64,000 nt of DNA from Strongylocentrotus purpuratus (GCF_000002235.5 NW_022145613.1:11680429-11744428), one strand, 5' to 3'. Positions 1 to 12,965 are shown, counted from the first letter of the stretch. Translations and numbers: made by a program. Notes: generated by a model from the letters alone, not told the origin.

Positions 1-725
1 AATAATGTCTATCTTTTTTTCCTTTGGGAATTAAAGGGATGACTCCTAACTTCTGTGTATAGGACATTCCGGATGAATATGCAGAGTTCAAATATCTCAC
101 TAAAAATATGTGTAATTCTTTCCAAAAATGTTTGAAAAATTCGACGGTGTATCCATCTAGACCAGGTGATTTATTATTTTTCATATTTATAAGTGCTTGA
201 TGAACTTCATCGATGGAGATTTCTCCTTCGAGCTTCTGTGACATTGAAGCGGTTAATTTACTTATATCTGGATCATTTAATATTGTACTTAAGTCTACAT
301 CAACAACAGGATTATTTTTATACAATTTAGAGTAGAATAATACAACTTCTGATTTAATATTATCATGCGATGTTATCTCCTTGTTTTCAGTAGTGACCAA
401 TTTGCATATACGTTTATTCACAGCATTTCTTTTTTCTAAATTCAAAAAATATTTTGATGGTTTCTCGCCATATTCCATCCATTTAATTTTAGACCTCATC
501 TTTATTCCTTCCATTTTTTCTTTTCTTAGTGATTCTAACTGAACTTTCTTTTCATTTAATATGACTAAAGCTCTATTTTTGTCCGTTTTTTATATCAATG
601 CCTTCTCCAAAGCTATAATTTCTTTCTCTAAATCATATTTTAAATTTACCAATCTTTTTTTCTTTCTGGCTGAGTATAAAATTGTTTCACCTCTAATTAT
701 GGTCAACAACGTATCATAATGTTTA
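1..725 (-). mobile_element. LINE ORF2 fragment (reverse transcriptase, L1/Tx1-like), truncated
   Basis: Read on the minus strand, this stretch gives the segment between endonuclease and reverse transcriptase of a non-LTR retrotransposon and the start of the RT domain. Visible landmarks are IRGETILYSARKKKR near 700, WMEYGEKPSKYFLNLEKR near 440-480, the RT block KSPGLDGYTVEFFKHFW near 125-170 and VIPLIPKGKKDRHY at the window edge. The order and wording fit the L1/Tx1 group. One in-frame TAA near 590 breaks the frame, and homology fades near 725 where stops appear, so this copy is dead. It continues off the left edge. It is a fragment of a mobile element, not a host gene. Confidence 0.85.
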
Positions 726-1621
726 TTTCAGTAAACTCTCTCTCTAAAAGGTCTGAACCATGAAGACTAGTGTAGCTCACGTTCACGTATACGTAACAAG
801 GGAAATAGAGGTTGTGACTTAATCTGCCGAGTGCTACATAATGAATATCTGGAGCCAGATTTGCAGAGAATACTTCCAGAAAATAATTAGCACTCTGTGT
901 CCTTAGGGTTTCGCGTTGAAGTCTCGAGCCTATTGTAATGTCATGCTCTTCTCCTTGACAAACGATGAGAGTTCTCAGCACGGTTTCATAGAAGGTGTGC
1001 TTGGAAAGACAATAATATCGTATTTTTATATCACTTGAAAGCTAACATTCGCTCATCTCAGATCATTCTTGGAATCGTTATCCGCAATGGTACAACAATG
1101 GTTCAAATTCATTTCCACTTTCTCATATTAAATATATAATAACATAAAACAAAACAAAGCAGTGCATTACCAAATTCGGTACAATAATAATGTTGCAATT
1201 ATTGAATGATATATTTACTTTTTTAGTGAACATAATACATTGCATCATTATCAAAGATTATTGTAGAAAATATAATCATTCTTAATTACATCTTAATTTG
1301 AGAGAAAAATTGGAGGATTCTGTAAAGGAGGCAGAGCTTCTGAAGCTATAGATCCTCTTTTATGGAAAATATATAACTCGTATTCAAAAATTAAAAAAGG
1401 GGAAAAATAATGAGTTTTATGCAATGACAGTGAGGGAAAGTGAACATAATAGAATAAACGAAGAAGAAGGAGAAGGTGAAAGGTGAAAGAGCAGGAAGGA
1501 GGAGGGGTAAGAGAAAGAAAGAAAGAGAGAGCGTACTAGAGGGGAAAGGAAGAGAATAGGATCTACAAGGAAGAAGGCTGGACACGGAACACATGCGCCT
1601 GAATTGAATATGGTGAAAAGA

Positions 1622-1643
1622 GGGGGGGGGGGGGGGGGGGGGG
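1622..1643 (+). repeat. poly-G tract (22 G)
   Basis: An uninterrupted run of 22 G follows a purine-rich stretch at about 1430-1620. It is one of many such runs in the window and could form a G-quadruplex. The rest of 726-2157 holds no gene I can support; a 92-codon minus-strand frame at 703-981 is discussed separately. Confidence 0.95.
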
Positions 1644-2157
1644 TGATCCAATAGCCCCTACCGACTGAAATGTTGTCGCGAATACTGTGCAAATTATACA
1701 CAATTTTGGTTATGAATTTTCTTTTCTTTTTCCCTCCAAAATATTAAATTCATCTGTTTTTTTGTTCTTATTCTATATCTTTAGCTTCATTCTTTCCACC
1801 ACCATTCTCCTTGTTTTTCCTTCATAATGGGGTGAAGAGAAAGGAGCGTTTTAGCCCCGTAAATCCAGCTTGTGGGCTGTTTGATAGAAGTAATTTTTGC
1901 TTAATAAGTTGTAACCTATTTTGCATTCTGTCTTGCTTGTACTGGGTATTTTCTCACACAAATTAGTATGCCCTTTTCGCTTTGTTGTCTATCAAATTAG
2001 GTCTAAGTTGGATGTAGTTAATACAAGTTGAATCAGGCATTGTCGTCAAACACATGGCATTGGCAAGAAATGAAGATGTCACAGTCTCAAATCTCCACAC
2101 TTCGAGTTAGCTGCGACTAACATGTACGTTTTTGTGCTTTTGAATCCCCCTTTACAG

Positions 2158-3235
2158 ATCACGCAACATCTCTAAGACAAGCACAGCAGCTATGACGACG
2201 ATTCGCTTAAACATCCACGCGGCTGCACCGACAACTTTCGCCATCACCGACGACTCCATCAAGGAATGGCTGCCCGATGTAAACAACACTTTACCCAATT
2301 ACTTCACGATGAGAGACAACACTGCGGAGGATGAACGGAGGTACAGGGATGGCATGCTCGTTTACGTGCATCTCAACAAAGCGGCTGGTTCCACGACTAA
2401 GACGTGTCTGTCCAAGGTGGCCCACAAACGTTCCGTTGCAGGCGCCGTGGTCGTCTTGCACGACATGGCAAGACTGCGTGTCCAGAGCAAGCTGGAAAAT
2501 CGATCAAAGTACAATATCTTGATGGGAGGGTATGCATTTGGAATATGCGATGCAGCCAGGGATGAAAATTGCTCTTATTTTACTGTTTTGAGGGATCCAT
2601 ACGAAAGGCTACTATCGTCATTCACATACTGCAGGAGAGCCGGTATGGACCAGACCTGCCAAGGTCTAAGCCCTTGGGACGTTACCCTCAAGGAGTGGGC
2701 CGTTCATCAAGGCAGTTATTTCTTTCGACAGTTGCTCATGAAAGCCTGGTTCTGTAAACCAAACCCCCAATATGCCAAGTTAGGCCTTATCGGTATTCCT
2801 CATTCCCAAAAGACCACGTTCTTGCGTTCTCCCTGCTGGTTCCGAGAGAAGGTCATTCTGAATCGGTCCCTGACCCCAGCCCAAATGGACAGCCTTCTGG
2901 CTTACTGCGTAGAGCATCTCGAAGAGTGGTTCTCGGTCATAGGAATTACCGATCAGTACGACCTTACACTCGCCATGCTCGAAGAAGTGTATCAAATACC
3001 ATTTCAGAAGACGTGTACGGGGAGCGAAATCAACGTGAGTAATTACCAAAACTTAGCAGACAATAAAGAAGTCAACAGGACTGAGACCGTTTTAGACTGG
3101 AAAAGAGAACTCCAAGAAGACCCGAAGGTGTACGAAGCTCTTCGAGGTGATATAGTCATATATGAAAAGGCAAAAGAAATATTTGAACGTCAAAAGGTAG
3201 CATTCCTTGCTAGGAAACAACAAAGGGTACCTTGA
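2158..3235 (+). CDS. Carbohydrate sulfotransferase-like protein, terminal exon
   Basis: A 347-codon frame from ATG 2192 to the TGA ending at 3235 encodes a PAPS-dependent sulfotransferase of the Golgi carbohydrate class. The 5'-phosphosulfate loop is VHLNKAAGSTTKT (about residues 54-66; family pattern K-x-x-G-[ST]). The 3'-phosphate block is VLRDPYERLLSSF (about residues 132-144; family pattern RDP..R..S). Such enzymes transfer sulfate from PAPS to glycan hydroxyls in the Golgi lumen. No signal anchor is encoded here, although these proteins are normally type II membrane proteins. A pyrimidine tract and acceptor AG end at 2157, and the frame stays open from 2158 (phase 1) through the ATG, so I infer an upstream exon with the membrane anchor and treat ATG 2192 as probably internal. 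The sugar substrate cannot be told from sequence. Confidence 0.82.
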
Positions 3236-3691
3236 GAGTCCAGTAAATGATGCTTACTCTAGGCCTTCTCAACTTGTTTATTGGAAGTGCTAAAACGAAA
3301 ATAATTTGTGGTTTAAGTGCCAACCTGTATGTTTGACTGTGCTGCGAGGGAGCGTAGCGACCGAGCCTCAAAAGGATCGGGTCCATAGGCGAAGCCCCGA
3401 GGGGGAGAAAGGGGCGAAACCCCCTGAAGCTGGTGGATTTTAGGGCTTTCTAACCTTTTTAACCACCATTTCAATCCAAAATATATCAATAATAATTTCG
3501 TATTGATGTGAAAAAATTAGTACAATTAAGTTAGACATGGGCTTGATAATATTATGTTTAAAGTTTTCGCTGGTTATCATTATAAACCTTTTCCTCTCAA
3601 AAATCAAGTTTTATATAAGATAGTTAGGGACACTAAGTTTGTTTTATTTCTTTTGGGTGACGGTGTCTTTCATTATGAATATTTAGCAATT
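3236..3691. other. Gene-free stretch with a GC-rich repeat scrap
   Basis: No coding frame is supportable. At about 3345-3430 lies a GC-rich piece with short mirrored words (gaagccccgagggg, ggggcgaaaccccc) of the kind seen in dispersed repeats. The remainder is AT-rich. Confidence 0.6.
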
Positions 3692-3735
3692 AGGTGATAC
3701 GTACGTAGACGTATCACCTTTTGATTTCGTCAAGA

Positions 3736-3766
<31 letters not shown>

Positions 3767-5696
3767 TTTATTATTATTCTTCCTCGAATTTTTCGCAGGA
3801 TATCTCAAGACTGAATGAAGCCATTGTTATGAATCTTTCAATGATGATAGATCTTAGTCTAACTTAGAACTGCGTGAATTTTCAAAGACTCAAAGTCATC
3901 GTGACGTCATCCAGGCGCCATTTTGTGAAAATCAACTAATGATCATATCTTTATAACGAATAGTAATTTTTCATTCATATTTATCATGATTAAGATCAAT
4001 ATCCGTCCGGTCAAGTTGAGGTCAATAAACGTGCGTAAATGCGCGCGTGCGCGCTCGTCCGCGCGTTTACGCGCGCGCAAAAATTAAAAATGCTCTAAAT
4101 CATCCCAAATTTTTTTTTGCATACGTTTCAGGCCATATGGAGCATTTGATAAAAAAATTACGCACACGCGCATGCGCGCGCGTTTTCGCGCGTACTGGCA
4201 TTTTGCAACATAGAATCGCCGATTTTTTTCTGTCATCATATTCGGTACATTTTCCAAGCATTTTGATAATTTGTCACTTTTATTAACGCAATGAGCGTCC
4301 GTCAAAGTTGACAGCACGCGCGGATTTGCGTTATCTTTATCCACAATACATGGGCAAAAACATGCCTATATAAAATTCATTGTAACTCTTTAGAATAGAT
4401 AGAAACTCCTAATATTTGTCATATTTGGATAGATTATGGTCGGAGATATGATTTCATGTCTCATTTGATCCTCAATTTACTCATGACGTCATCATAATGG
4501 CCTCCAAACTCAAATTTAATTTGCATATTATGACGTCAGCATATTTTTGGAAAATTGATTGTATCTCTGTAAATATGGATCAATTTCTTTTTAATTTTGA
4601 TATGTTCTAGCTGAGACAATTTTCTACAAATGTAATATTCACAATTTTTATTTTTGACAAAAGTATCATGGTGTATTTTTGCGATTAAAGGAGGCATGTC
4701 AATTTTTCGCATTTTGCGTGTATTCTCTATGGGACATGACTTTTTCTCAAAACTGGATTCTACACTCCTGTCTTTCGCGAGCAAAATCTCCGTTGTTTTA
4801 GCTTCGTTTTCGCTGAGCTTCGGATATGTTGTAGCTGAGACAATGAGCTATCATAAAGTGTGCCCTTTATTTTTCGATTAGATGCCGGGCTCATGCTCAT
4901 ATTTCACTTGCAAAGTAGGATTTCTGAATTCCATTTCCTGTTTACGTGTAATCGCTATGGGAGATGTTTTGGTATATCGGTAACGCACTTGACTTCCAAC
5001 CTCGAGATCCCTGGTTCGAGTCCGGGTGTCTCCAACACTTTTTTTTTTTCACTTTTTTTTTTTCCTTTTGACCTTCACTGTACCATCTCCTTTGATTATT
5101 TAAACACGTAGATTCGCAAATAATGTCATAAATACCCTTTTTACTCTATTATTACCCTATTTTCACTTAATCCATTACTTTTTGCGTGTAATCCCTATGG
5201 GAAATGACTTTTTCTCAAATCTGGAGTCTACATTCCTGTCTTTTGCGAGCAATATCGCCGTTATTTCGGCTTGGATTTTGTTGATTTTTGAGTATGTTGT
5301 AGCTGAGACTATATGCTATCTAAATCAACCCTCATTTTTTCAATAAGATGTCATGATCGCGCTCATGATCATGATCATGATCATCACGATCATCATTATC
5401 ATAATGATGCTAATCATTTATCAATTACATTTTCATTTCTTTGAATAAGATAAAAATCGTCAAAAGGTGTTCTTCATGATGTAAATTAGAGTCAAATGTG
5501 TAACTGGTTACTGCACAGGGTCAAAGGTCATATATTGTTTCAATCTATCTTCCCTAGATCCATGATGATCAAGGAGACACAATTTAATCTTGACATATGA
5601 ATTTATCATAATGGGAGAAGCATATGAATGGGAAAAGCATTTTACAAAATAATATATCGTGTAATGCATTATTCGTTATGTAGACCATAATCATAC
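3692..5696. repeat. Tandem repeat unit 1 (gtatcacct-bounded, about 2 kb)
   Basis: The unit opens with a hairpin (aggtgatac at 3692-3700, gtatcacct at 3711-3719). The boundary word gtatcacct recurs at 5697 and 11421, followed each time by an ATTCGTC-containing sequence. The first hairpin arm extended outward (aattaggtgatacg) is the inverse of cgtatcacctaatt at the next boundary, so the unit can also be read as a TIR element. Inside are a TTA/TTTA microsatellite (3738-3776), a CG-rich alternating purine-pyrimidine patch (4027-4080), a tRNA-like sequence, and an imperfect tandem duplication (4716-4855 against 5185-5320, sharing ATGACTTTTTCTCAAA). Confidence 0.7.
4960..5034 (+). tRNA. tRNA-Gly(TCC)-like pseudogene or SINE head
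   Basis: A 75-bp cloverleaf-like sequence. The acceptor arm GGAGATG pairs with TGTCTCC with two wobbles, a box A-like TGGTATATCGG lies at 4970-4980, and a canonical box B GGTTCGAGTCC at 5013-5023. The T arm pairs over five positions. The anticodon loop CTTCCAA would read TCC (glycine), but the anticodon stem CTTGA meets CCTCGAG, so pairing needs a 9-nt loop. D-arm pairing is poor. T-runs from about 5039 could terminate Pol III. It is probably a degenerate tRNA-derived element, not a working tRNA. Confidence 0.4.
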
Positions 5697-8600
5697 GTAT
5701 CACCTAATTCGTCTAAGTGACGAATTAAAGTCTAGTATTTTTTGTGTCTGTATGGAATAATTTATTATTATTCTTCCATGAACTTGTTCGCAGGATATCT
5801 CAATAATGGAACAAGCCATTGTCATGAAACTTGGCCTGAAGATAGATCTTAGTCCAACTTAGAACTGCCTGACTTTACAGCGACGCCAGGTCATCGTGAT
5901 GTCATCATGACGTCAGTATGTGAAATGTCATTAATGGTCGTACCTCAGCCATGCAATATCAATTTCAATTCAAATTTGGCATAAAATCATGCTCAGGTCA
6001 TGCGTCAGAATTTTAGCCCACACATGCGCCTTCCATTTCAAACGTGCGCGTACGCGCGCGTCAAAAAGAAATAAGAATTTAAAGTGCTTAAAACCCCAAA
6101 CCAAGTAATTTTCTATACGTTTCAGACAATTTTAAGCGTTTCAAAAATTTCCGCGCGTGCGGGTCGGTGCGCGCGTATTTGCGCGCATAACGTACGTGGA
6201 GCGGAGAAATTCCTTTTTTGCATTTTTTGGATTTCTGATACTTTCCTCAACAATACCTGTTAATTTCAGTCAATTTTGACACATAATGATGGAATAAGCG
6301 GGCGTCAAAGATAATAACACGCGCGCGCACACATTTGCAATTTCAAAACAAAAACATGCCTATGTTTAATAGGTCATAACTTCTATAAGTGCCCGGATAA
6401 TCCAATTTCTTTTAATAAGTGGATTGAGTATGAGTTGTATATATTATTCCATACATCTTTTTGGCTTATCGGATTTTCCGATATCATCATATTGCTCGTT
6501 CAAGTCAAAGCTTTTAATTTTAATTGATTAAGTAATTAATGACAATGCACGTTGGACCATATATCGTTCATCTTTATTCGAATTTCTCAAAAAAATGATT
6601 GTGTTGTTGCTGAGGTTATTTTTTAAATTACTTGTGACATTTATTTTCCATTTTTTTGACGGGATCATGACGAAATTTGTAGTCAAAGACGACGAGTCCA
6701 AATCAAACTTCAGTTTGTACATGCACTTGTGATGACGATCGAACTCAAATGATCGCAGTAAAATTTTAAACGTCCCACAGAAGTCTGCCGTCACTATAAA
6801 CGCGTCTTAGATTGGTCTTCAATTGTGCTCGTCATTAATTGTCTTACCGCTGGAGACTTGGAGATGTCTTTTCTATAAATGCTTTTGATTTTTTTTATGC
6901 TTCAAATTTGTCAGATCAAAATTGGATAAAATGACCCTTCGCAGGTCTGATCTTAAATTTATCGACCTTTGATACTCCAGACCTACAGGCAAACGATTTA
7001 GATGACATATTTTATAATCCCACAGGCAGTGGAAACTACCTCGCACTTTTGGTCATCTTAACGTGTATTCTTTGCTCAAGGCCCCAATTCAATTCCAAAT
7101 TTCCAACGTTATTTATATTACACGAGGGTTTGTATCTTTCTACAAAATACACGATAAACAATTAGCCTGAATGAATGCGGGTATTATTCGATGGTCAAAA
7201 GTTTGTAAAACGACTTTAAATTAAAGGGAGACACAAATCTTTTCTCAAAGTTTGTTTGTTGATTCAGGGAAGCAGGGTGCGATCCAGCCGGGGCGGTTCT
7301 CAACAACATGAAGCAAATAGTAGGCATCTAAAAACTTCAGATGCCTGTTTGATTATAATTTAAATCTGAGTCTATGCCTCAATCTTAATTATATAGAGAA
7401 TATAACAACTAATTTGGCTGAAACGATTCTCCTCCTCCCCGTTCTTCTTCATCTTCTACTTCCTAGTAGTAGTAGTTGGAGTAGTAATAGCAGCAGTATC
7501 ATAATAATCATTGTTATATTTATAATTATAGTAAATATCGTAATTATAATCATTATTATAGTAAGTATGTGTTATTGTTATTATTCTTATAGTTATTTGT
7601 ATGCTTCTTCTTCTTATCATTATGTGCCAAGAATTTATTGCTATGATACATCCAAGATGTCTACCAAAACTGTCAATTCGTTGCTGAAATATTATCAAGC
7701 CAAAAGAAGGAACATTAGAATTTCTATTTTCAATTGAAATAAATTATATAGGAGAAATAAATAGAGAATACAATCATGATTTGGAACTAGGGGATTAACA
7801 TGGACATAATGCACTTGTTTACATGACCACATTATCTCTTATTCATTCTACCTCCAATTTTTCAGACTGTTTTCAAAACAATATCATGTTTGTCGATCAT
7901 AGTTCTATGTAGCTTGATGTCTCATGGTAATTTAAGCAATCTAAGGAACAATTTCTGAATTTTAGCGACAATCGTTCGCCTTTGCTGCTCTTTAATACTA
8001 ATATGACGTGCAGTAACAAATTGAAATTTCAGAACTCATGATAAATTCGTTTAAAGAGAAGGTTGAGTTCTGGGAAGAGGTGAAAAACAATTTGTGAGCA
8101 TTACTCATTCTTATTATGCAAGTGTGAAGAAAATCTGTTAAGACATGTTCCCTGAAAAGCATGGCTCTTCAAATGCCTTCATATTCTAAATATGCATGTA
8201 ACATCGTAAAAATCGGGGGGGGGGGGCAGCTTTTTACACCACGTGTTCGTGTAGTCCCACATACATCTTTCTGTGCAAGTCTTTGTAACTTTACCAAGAA
8301 ACTTGCAATACACACAAATTCTAATATGCTAGATGATCAAGCTTTTCTGTTCGGTTCCACACCGTTTCTTTCACAATGCAATCGCATGACCAGAACTCAA
8401 CTTCATCTTTAACAGTTGATTCCACTTGGTTGATTCTATTGTTCGGGTTATTTAGCAGAAATAGAAAGAAAATTATATTCTCATGGCTAACAACTTTGTG
8501 GTAGTAGTTATTCATCGTCTCTACAATGCTATTTGAAGAATATTTGGTGACAAAAGACGGCATTTCTATGTAGGGTCAAAAGCCGTCAAATAACGAAACA

Positions 8601-11464
8601 TGGCACACAAATAGATCCTCAGTACCGTGGGTCTGATTTAAAGGAAACTTAATTTGAACCCGGCCATATTCTGTCTCTCTCTGTCGCTCTCATTTGTCAT
8701 TGCCTTCATTTTCCCTCGCTTTCTTCATTCTTACCACGGAATATGTAATGTGTATGCACTTGTATGCCTCAATCATTGAGAATATACTCACTAATATTGC
8801 TGAAATGATTCTTCTCCTACCCCTTTTTCTTCATTTACTTCTCCTTAGTAGTTGTAGTTGTAGTAGTAGTAATAGCAGTAGTATCATAATAATCACAATT
8901 ATTATCATTGTTATATTTATTATTATAGTAAATATCGTAATTATAATCATTATTATAGTAAGTATGTGTTATTGTTATTATTCTTATAGTTATTTGTATG
9001 CTTCTTCTTCTTATCATTATTATCGTATACACAATACGTCATGTGCCAAGAATTTATTGCTATGATACATCCAAGATGTCTCCCAAAACTGTCAATTCGT
9101 TGCTGAAATATTATCAAGCCAAAAGAAGGAACATTAGAATTTCTATTTTCAATTGAAATAAATTATATAGGAGAAATAAATAGAGAATACAATCATGATT
9201 TTGGAACTAGGGGATTAACATGGACATAATGCACTTGTTTACATGACCACATTATCTCTTATTCATTCTACCTCCAATTTTTCAGACTGTTTTCAAAACA
9301 ATATCATGTTTGTCGATCATAGTTCTATGTAGCTTGATGTCTCATGGTAATTTAAGCAATCTAAGGAACAATTTCTGAATTTTAGCGACAATCGTTCGCC
9401 TTTGCTGCTCTTTAATACTAATATGACGTGCAGTAACAATTGAAATTTCAGAACTCATGATAAATTCGTTTAAAGAGAAGGTTGAGTTCTGGGAAGAGGT
9501 GAAAAATAATTTGTGAGCATTACTCATTCTTATTATGCAAGTGTGGAAGAAAATCTGTTAAGACATGTTCCCTGAAAAGCATGGCTCTTCAAATGCCTTC
9601 ATATTCTAAATATGCATGTAACATCGTAAAAATCGGGGGGGGGGGGCAGCTTTTTTACACCACGTGTTCATGTAGTCCCACATACATCTTTCTGTGCAAG
9701 TCTTTGTAACTTTACCAAGAAACTTGCAATACACACAAATTCTAATATGCTAGATGATCAAGCTTTTCTGTTCGGTTCCACACCGTTTCTTTCACAATGC
9801 AATCGCATGACCAGAACTCAACTTCATCTTTAACAGTTGATTCCACTTGGTTGATTCTATTGTTCGGGTTATTTAGCAGAAATAGAAAGAAAATTATATT
9901 CTCATGGCTAACAACTTTGTGGTAGTAGTTATTCATCGTCTCTACAATGCTATTTGAAGAATATTTGGTGACAAAAGACGGCATTTCTATGTAGGGTCAA
10001 AAGCCGTCAAATAACGAAAACATGGCACACAAATAGATCCTCAGTACCGTGGGTCTGATTTAAAGGAAACTTAATTTGAACCCGGCCATATTCTGTCTCT
10101 CTCTGTCGCTCTCATTTGTCATTGCCTTCATTTTCCCTCGCTTTCTTCATTCTTACCACGGAATATGTAATGTGTATGCACTTGTATGCCTCAATCATTG
10201 AGAATATACTCACTAATATTGCTGAAATGATTCTTCTCCTACCCCTTTTTCTTCATTTACTTCTCCTTAGTAGTTGTAGTTGTAGTAGTAGTAATAGCAG
10301 TAGTATCATAATAATCACTATTATTATCATTGTTATATTTATTATTATAGTAAATATCGTAATTATAATCATTATTATAGTAAGTATGTGTTATTGTTAT
10401 TATTCTTATAGTTATTTGTATGCTTCTTCTTCTTATCATTATTATCGTATACACAATACGTCATGTGCCAAGAATTTATTGCTATGATACATCCAAGATG
10501 TCTCCCAAAACTGTCAATTCGTTGCTGAAATATTATCAAGCCAAAAGAAGGAACATTAGAATTTCTATTTTCAATTGAAATAAATTATATAGGAGAAATA
10601 AATAGAGAATACAATCATGATTTTGGAACTAGGGGATTAACATGGACATAATGCACTTGTTTACATGACCACATTATCTCTTATTCATTCTACCTCCAAT
10701 TTTTCAGACTGTTTTCAAAACAATATCATGTCTGTCGATCATAAGTCTATGAAGCTTGATGTCTCATGGTAATTTAAGCAATCTAAGAACCAATTTCTGA
10801 ATTTTAGCGACAATCGTTCGCCATTGCTGCTCTTTAATACTATTATGACGTGCAGTACCAAATTGAAATTTCGGAACTCATGATAAATTCGTTTAACAGT
10901 AGATTCCACTTGGGTGATTATATTGTTCGGGTTATTTAGCAGAACGAGATAGAAATTGACATTCTCATGGCTTACTACTTTGCGTTAGTAGTTATTCATC
11001 GTCTCTACAATGCTATTTGAACAATATTTGGTGACAAAAGACGGCATTTCTATGTAGCTTCAAAAGCCATCTAATAACAAAAACATGGCAGATAAAAAGA
11101 TCCTCAGTACTGGGTCTAATAATTAAAGAACACTTAATTTGAACCTGGCCATATTCTCTCTCTCACTCGTTTGTCACTGCCTTCATTTTCCCTCGCTTAC
11201 TTAATTCTTACCACGGAATATGTAATGTGTATGTGTAGGTCTCATTATGTTAATTAGGGTCAATGGTCAAATTGTCTCAATATATCTTCCATACATCCAT
11301 AATGATCTAGGCTAAACAGTAGAAACTTGACATATGGATAGATGATAATGGGAGAAGCATTTTACATAACAATATGACATCGTGAAAATGCATTCTTCAT
11401 TATGTAAATCATTAGCATTCGTATCACCTAATTCGTCAAAGTGACGAATTAAAGTCTAGTATTA
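5697..11464. repeat. Tandem repeat unit 2, enlarged by an internal triplication
   Basis: The second copy follows unit 1 directly. Its left part (5760-5910) matches 3775-3910, sharing TTCGCAGGATATCTCAA and GATAGATCTTAGT. Its right part (about 11245-11464) matches 5485-5744, sharing TGGGAGAAGCAT and gacgaattaaagtctagtat. The middle is replaced or expanded by three tandem 1.0-1.4-kb segments (7371-11232). No coding sequence is credible in it; the AT-rich frames over 7414-10487 are simple-sequence translations. Confidence 0.75.
7371..11232 (+). repeat. Three-copy tandem duplication, about 1.4-kb unit
   Basis: Segment copies begin at about 7371, 8762 and 10184. Copies 1 and 2 are almost identical through their right two thirds, and copies 2 and 3 through their left half (offset 1,421-1,422 bp). 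Copy 3 carries an internal deletion of roughly 0.4 kb near 10895. Each copy has a TTC/TAG/TAT-rich core, and the first two carry a G10-12 run (8214-8226, 9636-9646) and a repeat also found at 39.4 and 48.7 kb. The near identity points to recent duplication. Confidence 0.9.
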
Positions 11465-11773
11465 TCTTTGTAATTGTCTTTTAAAGTTGTCTTGTAATAT
11501 TGTCTTTTATTGGGTACAAAAGTGGTTCCTATTTGAAATGAATACTTTGTTTTTATAGAATAGTATGTAGCGTGCTATCAGAGAGCGCATGTGTGTCAAC
11601 CTACGCTAATGAAAGAAGAGAAAATAGGAACAAAATGTGGAAGAAACTGTTAACATGATATTGCGCAAAGCACAAGTCTAGATTAATTGATTATTCCGTG
11701 TCCCATACATTGCTATCAACTTAACTTATGACAGTTATCTGTTATTCAAATTATTGATGGGGTCGGTCGATGT

Positions 11774-12050
11774 AGAGGTTTCAAAGTCGAGTGGATACGA
11801 CACCAGAATGTGAATCACAAGGTCCGCGGTTCGAGTTCCGCCGCGGCACTAATGTCCTTTGACAAGACATTAAAATCTACATTTTCCACACTCGACCCAT
11901 GTGAAGTAAATGGGTACCTGGCAGGAAAAATTTCTTGAAATGCTAGAGCGCCATAATGGCAGCCATGTTAAAGCCGGGGTATAATATTGTGGAGCGCCGG
12001 GGTGTAAGTCTGACAGACATGAGCGCTATACAAGAACCCACTATAATTAT
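11774..12050 (+). mobile_element. tRNA-derived SINE
   Basis: The head resembles a Leu/Ser-type tRNA, with a box A-like GTCGAGTGGATACGA near 11790 and box B GGTTCGAGTTCC near 11828. It is followed by the SINE body, including tgtcctttgacaagacatt, AAATGGGTACCTGGCAGGA and ATGAGCGCTATACAAGAAC, the form common in marine invertebrate tRNA SINEs. It ends in an ATT-rich tail. Its Pol III promoter would be internal; the copy is probably inert. Confidence 0.75.
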
Positions 12051-12489
12051 TAATATTAACGTATGGGACGAAATAGTCTTATAGGCCTACTACGACGCAT
12101 GATCATGCGACAACTGGGAAGTAAGCAACAGGTAAATTAGCAAACTGAAGAAAATTACAATGTTACCCTGTTCGATATCACCCAAGTTGGGACCAATAAT
12201 CAAATCTGTACATTAAGCATATTTTTATTTATTTGCACATCAAAGAAAATTGTTATCTGTTAATTTTATAAAGGCCATGTCGTACATCGCAATACATTAC
12301 ACATACAAATCTAAAATAACAATGTTATAAATTATAGTTCATTATTTAGAGAAATCATATTAATAACATTTAATAAATTTCTATTTTTATTGATATATAT
12401 TTTTTCGTTTGGTTTGATTCATGGTTTGAGGATTATGTCGTTTGAGATATCTGGAATGAAGATGTAGAATATTAACGCTGGTTTTCACT

Positions 12490-12965
12490 GATTTGATGGC
12501 TCTTGCAATGATGATGAGATGACGACGACGACGACAACCATGCCGACATTGACAATAACTTTGATGATGACGATAATGATGATGATGTTGGTGGTTCACT
12601 TGCATTCATTATCTGTAATGCCCTGTGGCTTATATATATATAATTTTCTTTGGGGGGAGGGGGTAGGGAAGGCTTGAGCCCCCTAAACCCCTCTAGAACC
12701 AGTACCAATGATGATGGTGATGATGATAGTGGTGGTGGTGATGATGATGATGATGATGGATGATGATAATAATAATGATGATAATTATGATGGTGATGAT
12801 GATGCTAATGATGGTGATGATAAAGATACTAATGATGGTGGTGGTGATGATGATGATGATGGATGAGAATGATGATGGGAATGAAGGCAATGGCGACAGT
12901 GACGACGACGATGATGATAATAATTATGATGGTGACGTCACCGATGATAATAATGGTGATACAAG
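12490..12965. repeat. GAT/GAC trinucleotide microsatellite clusters
   Basis: Two tracts, at about 12510-12590 and 12707-12960, are imperfect arrays of GAT, GAC, GGT and AAT. They translate as Asp/Met on one strand and His/Ile on the other and are not coding. Flanking sequence from 12050 to 13960 holds no gene I can see. Confidence 0.85.

Noticed and set aside
7414..10487. Repeated 107-123-codon Ile/Tyr/Ser-rich frames
   Set aside because: They come from TAT/TTC/AGT simple sequence within the triplicated segment and lack any recognisable motif or splice context.
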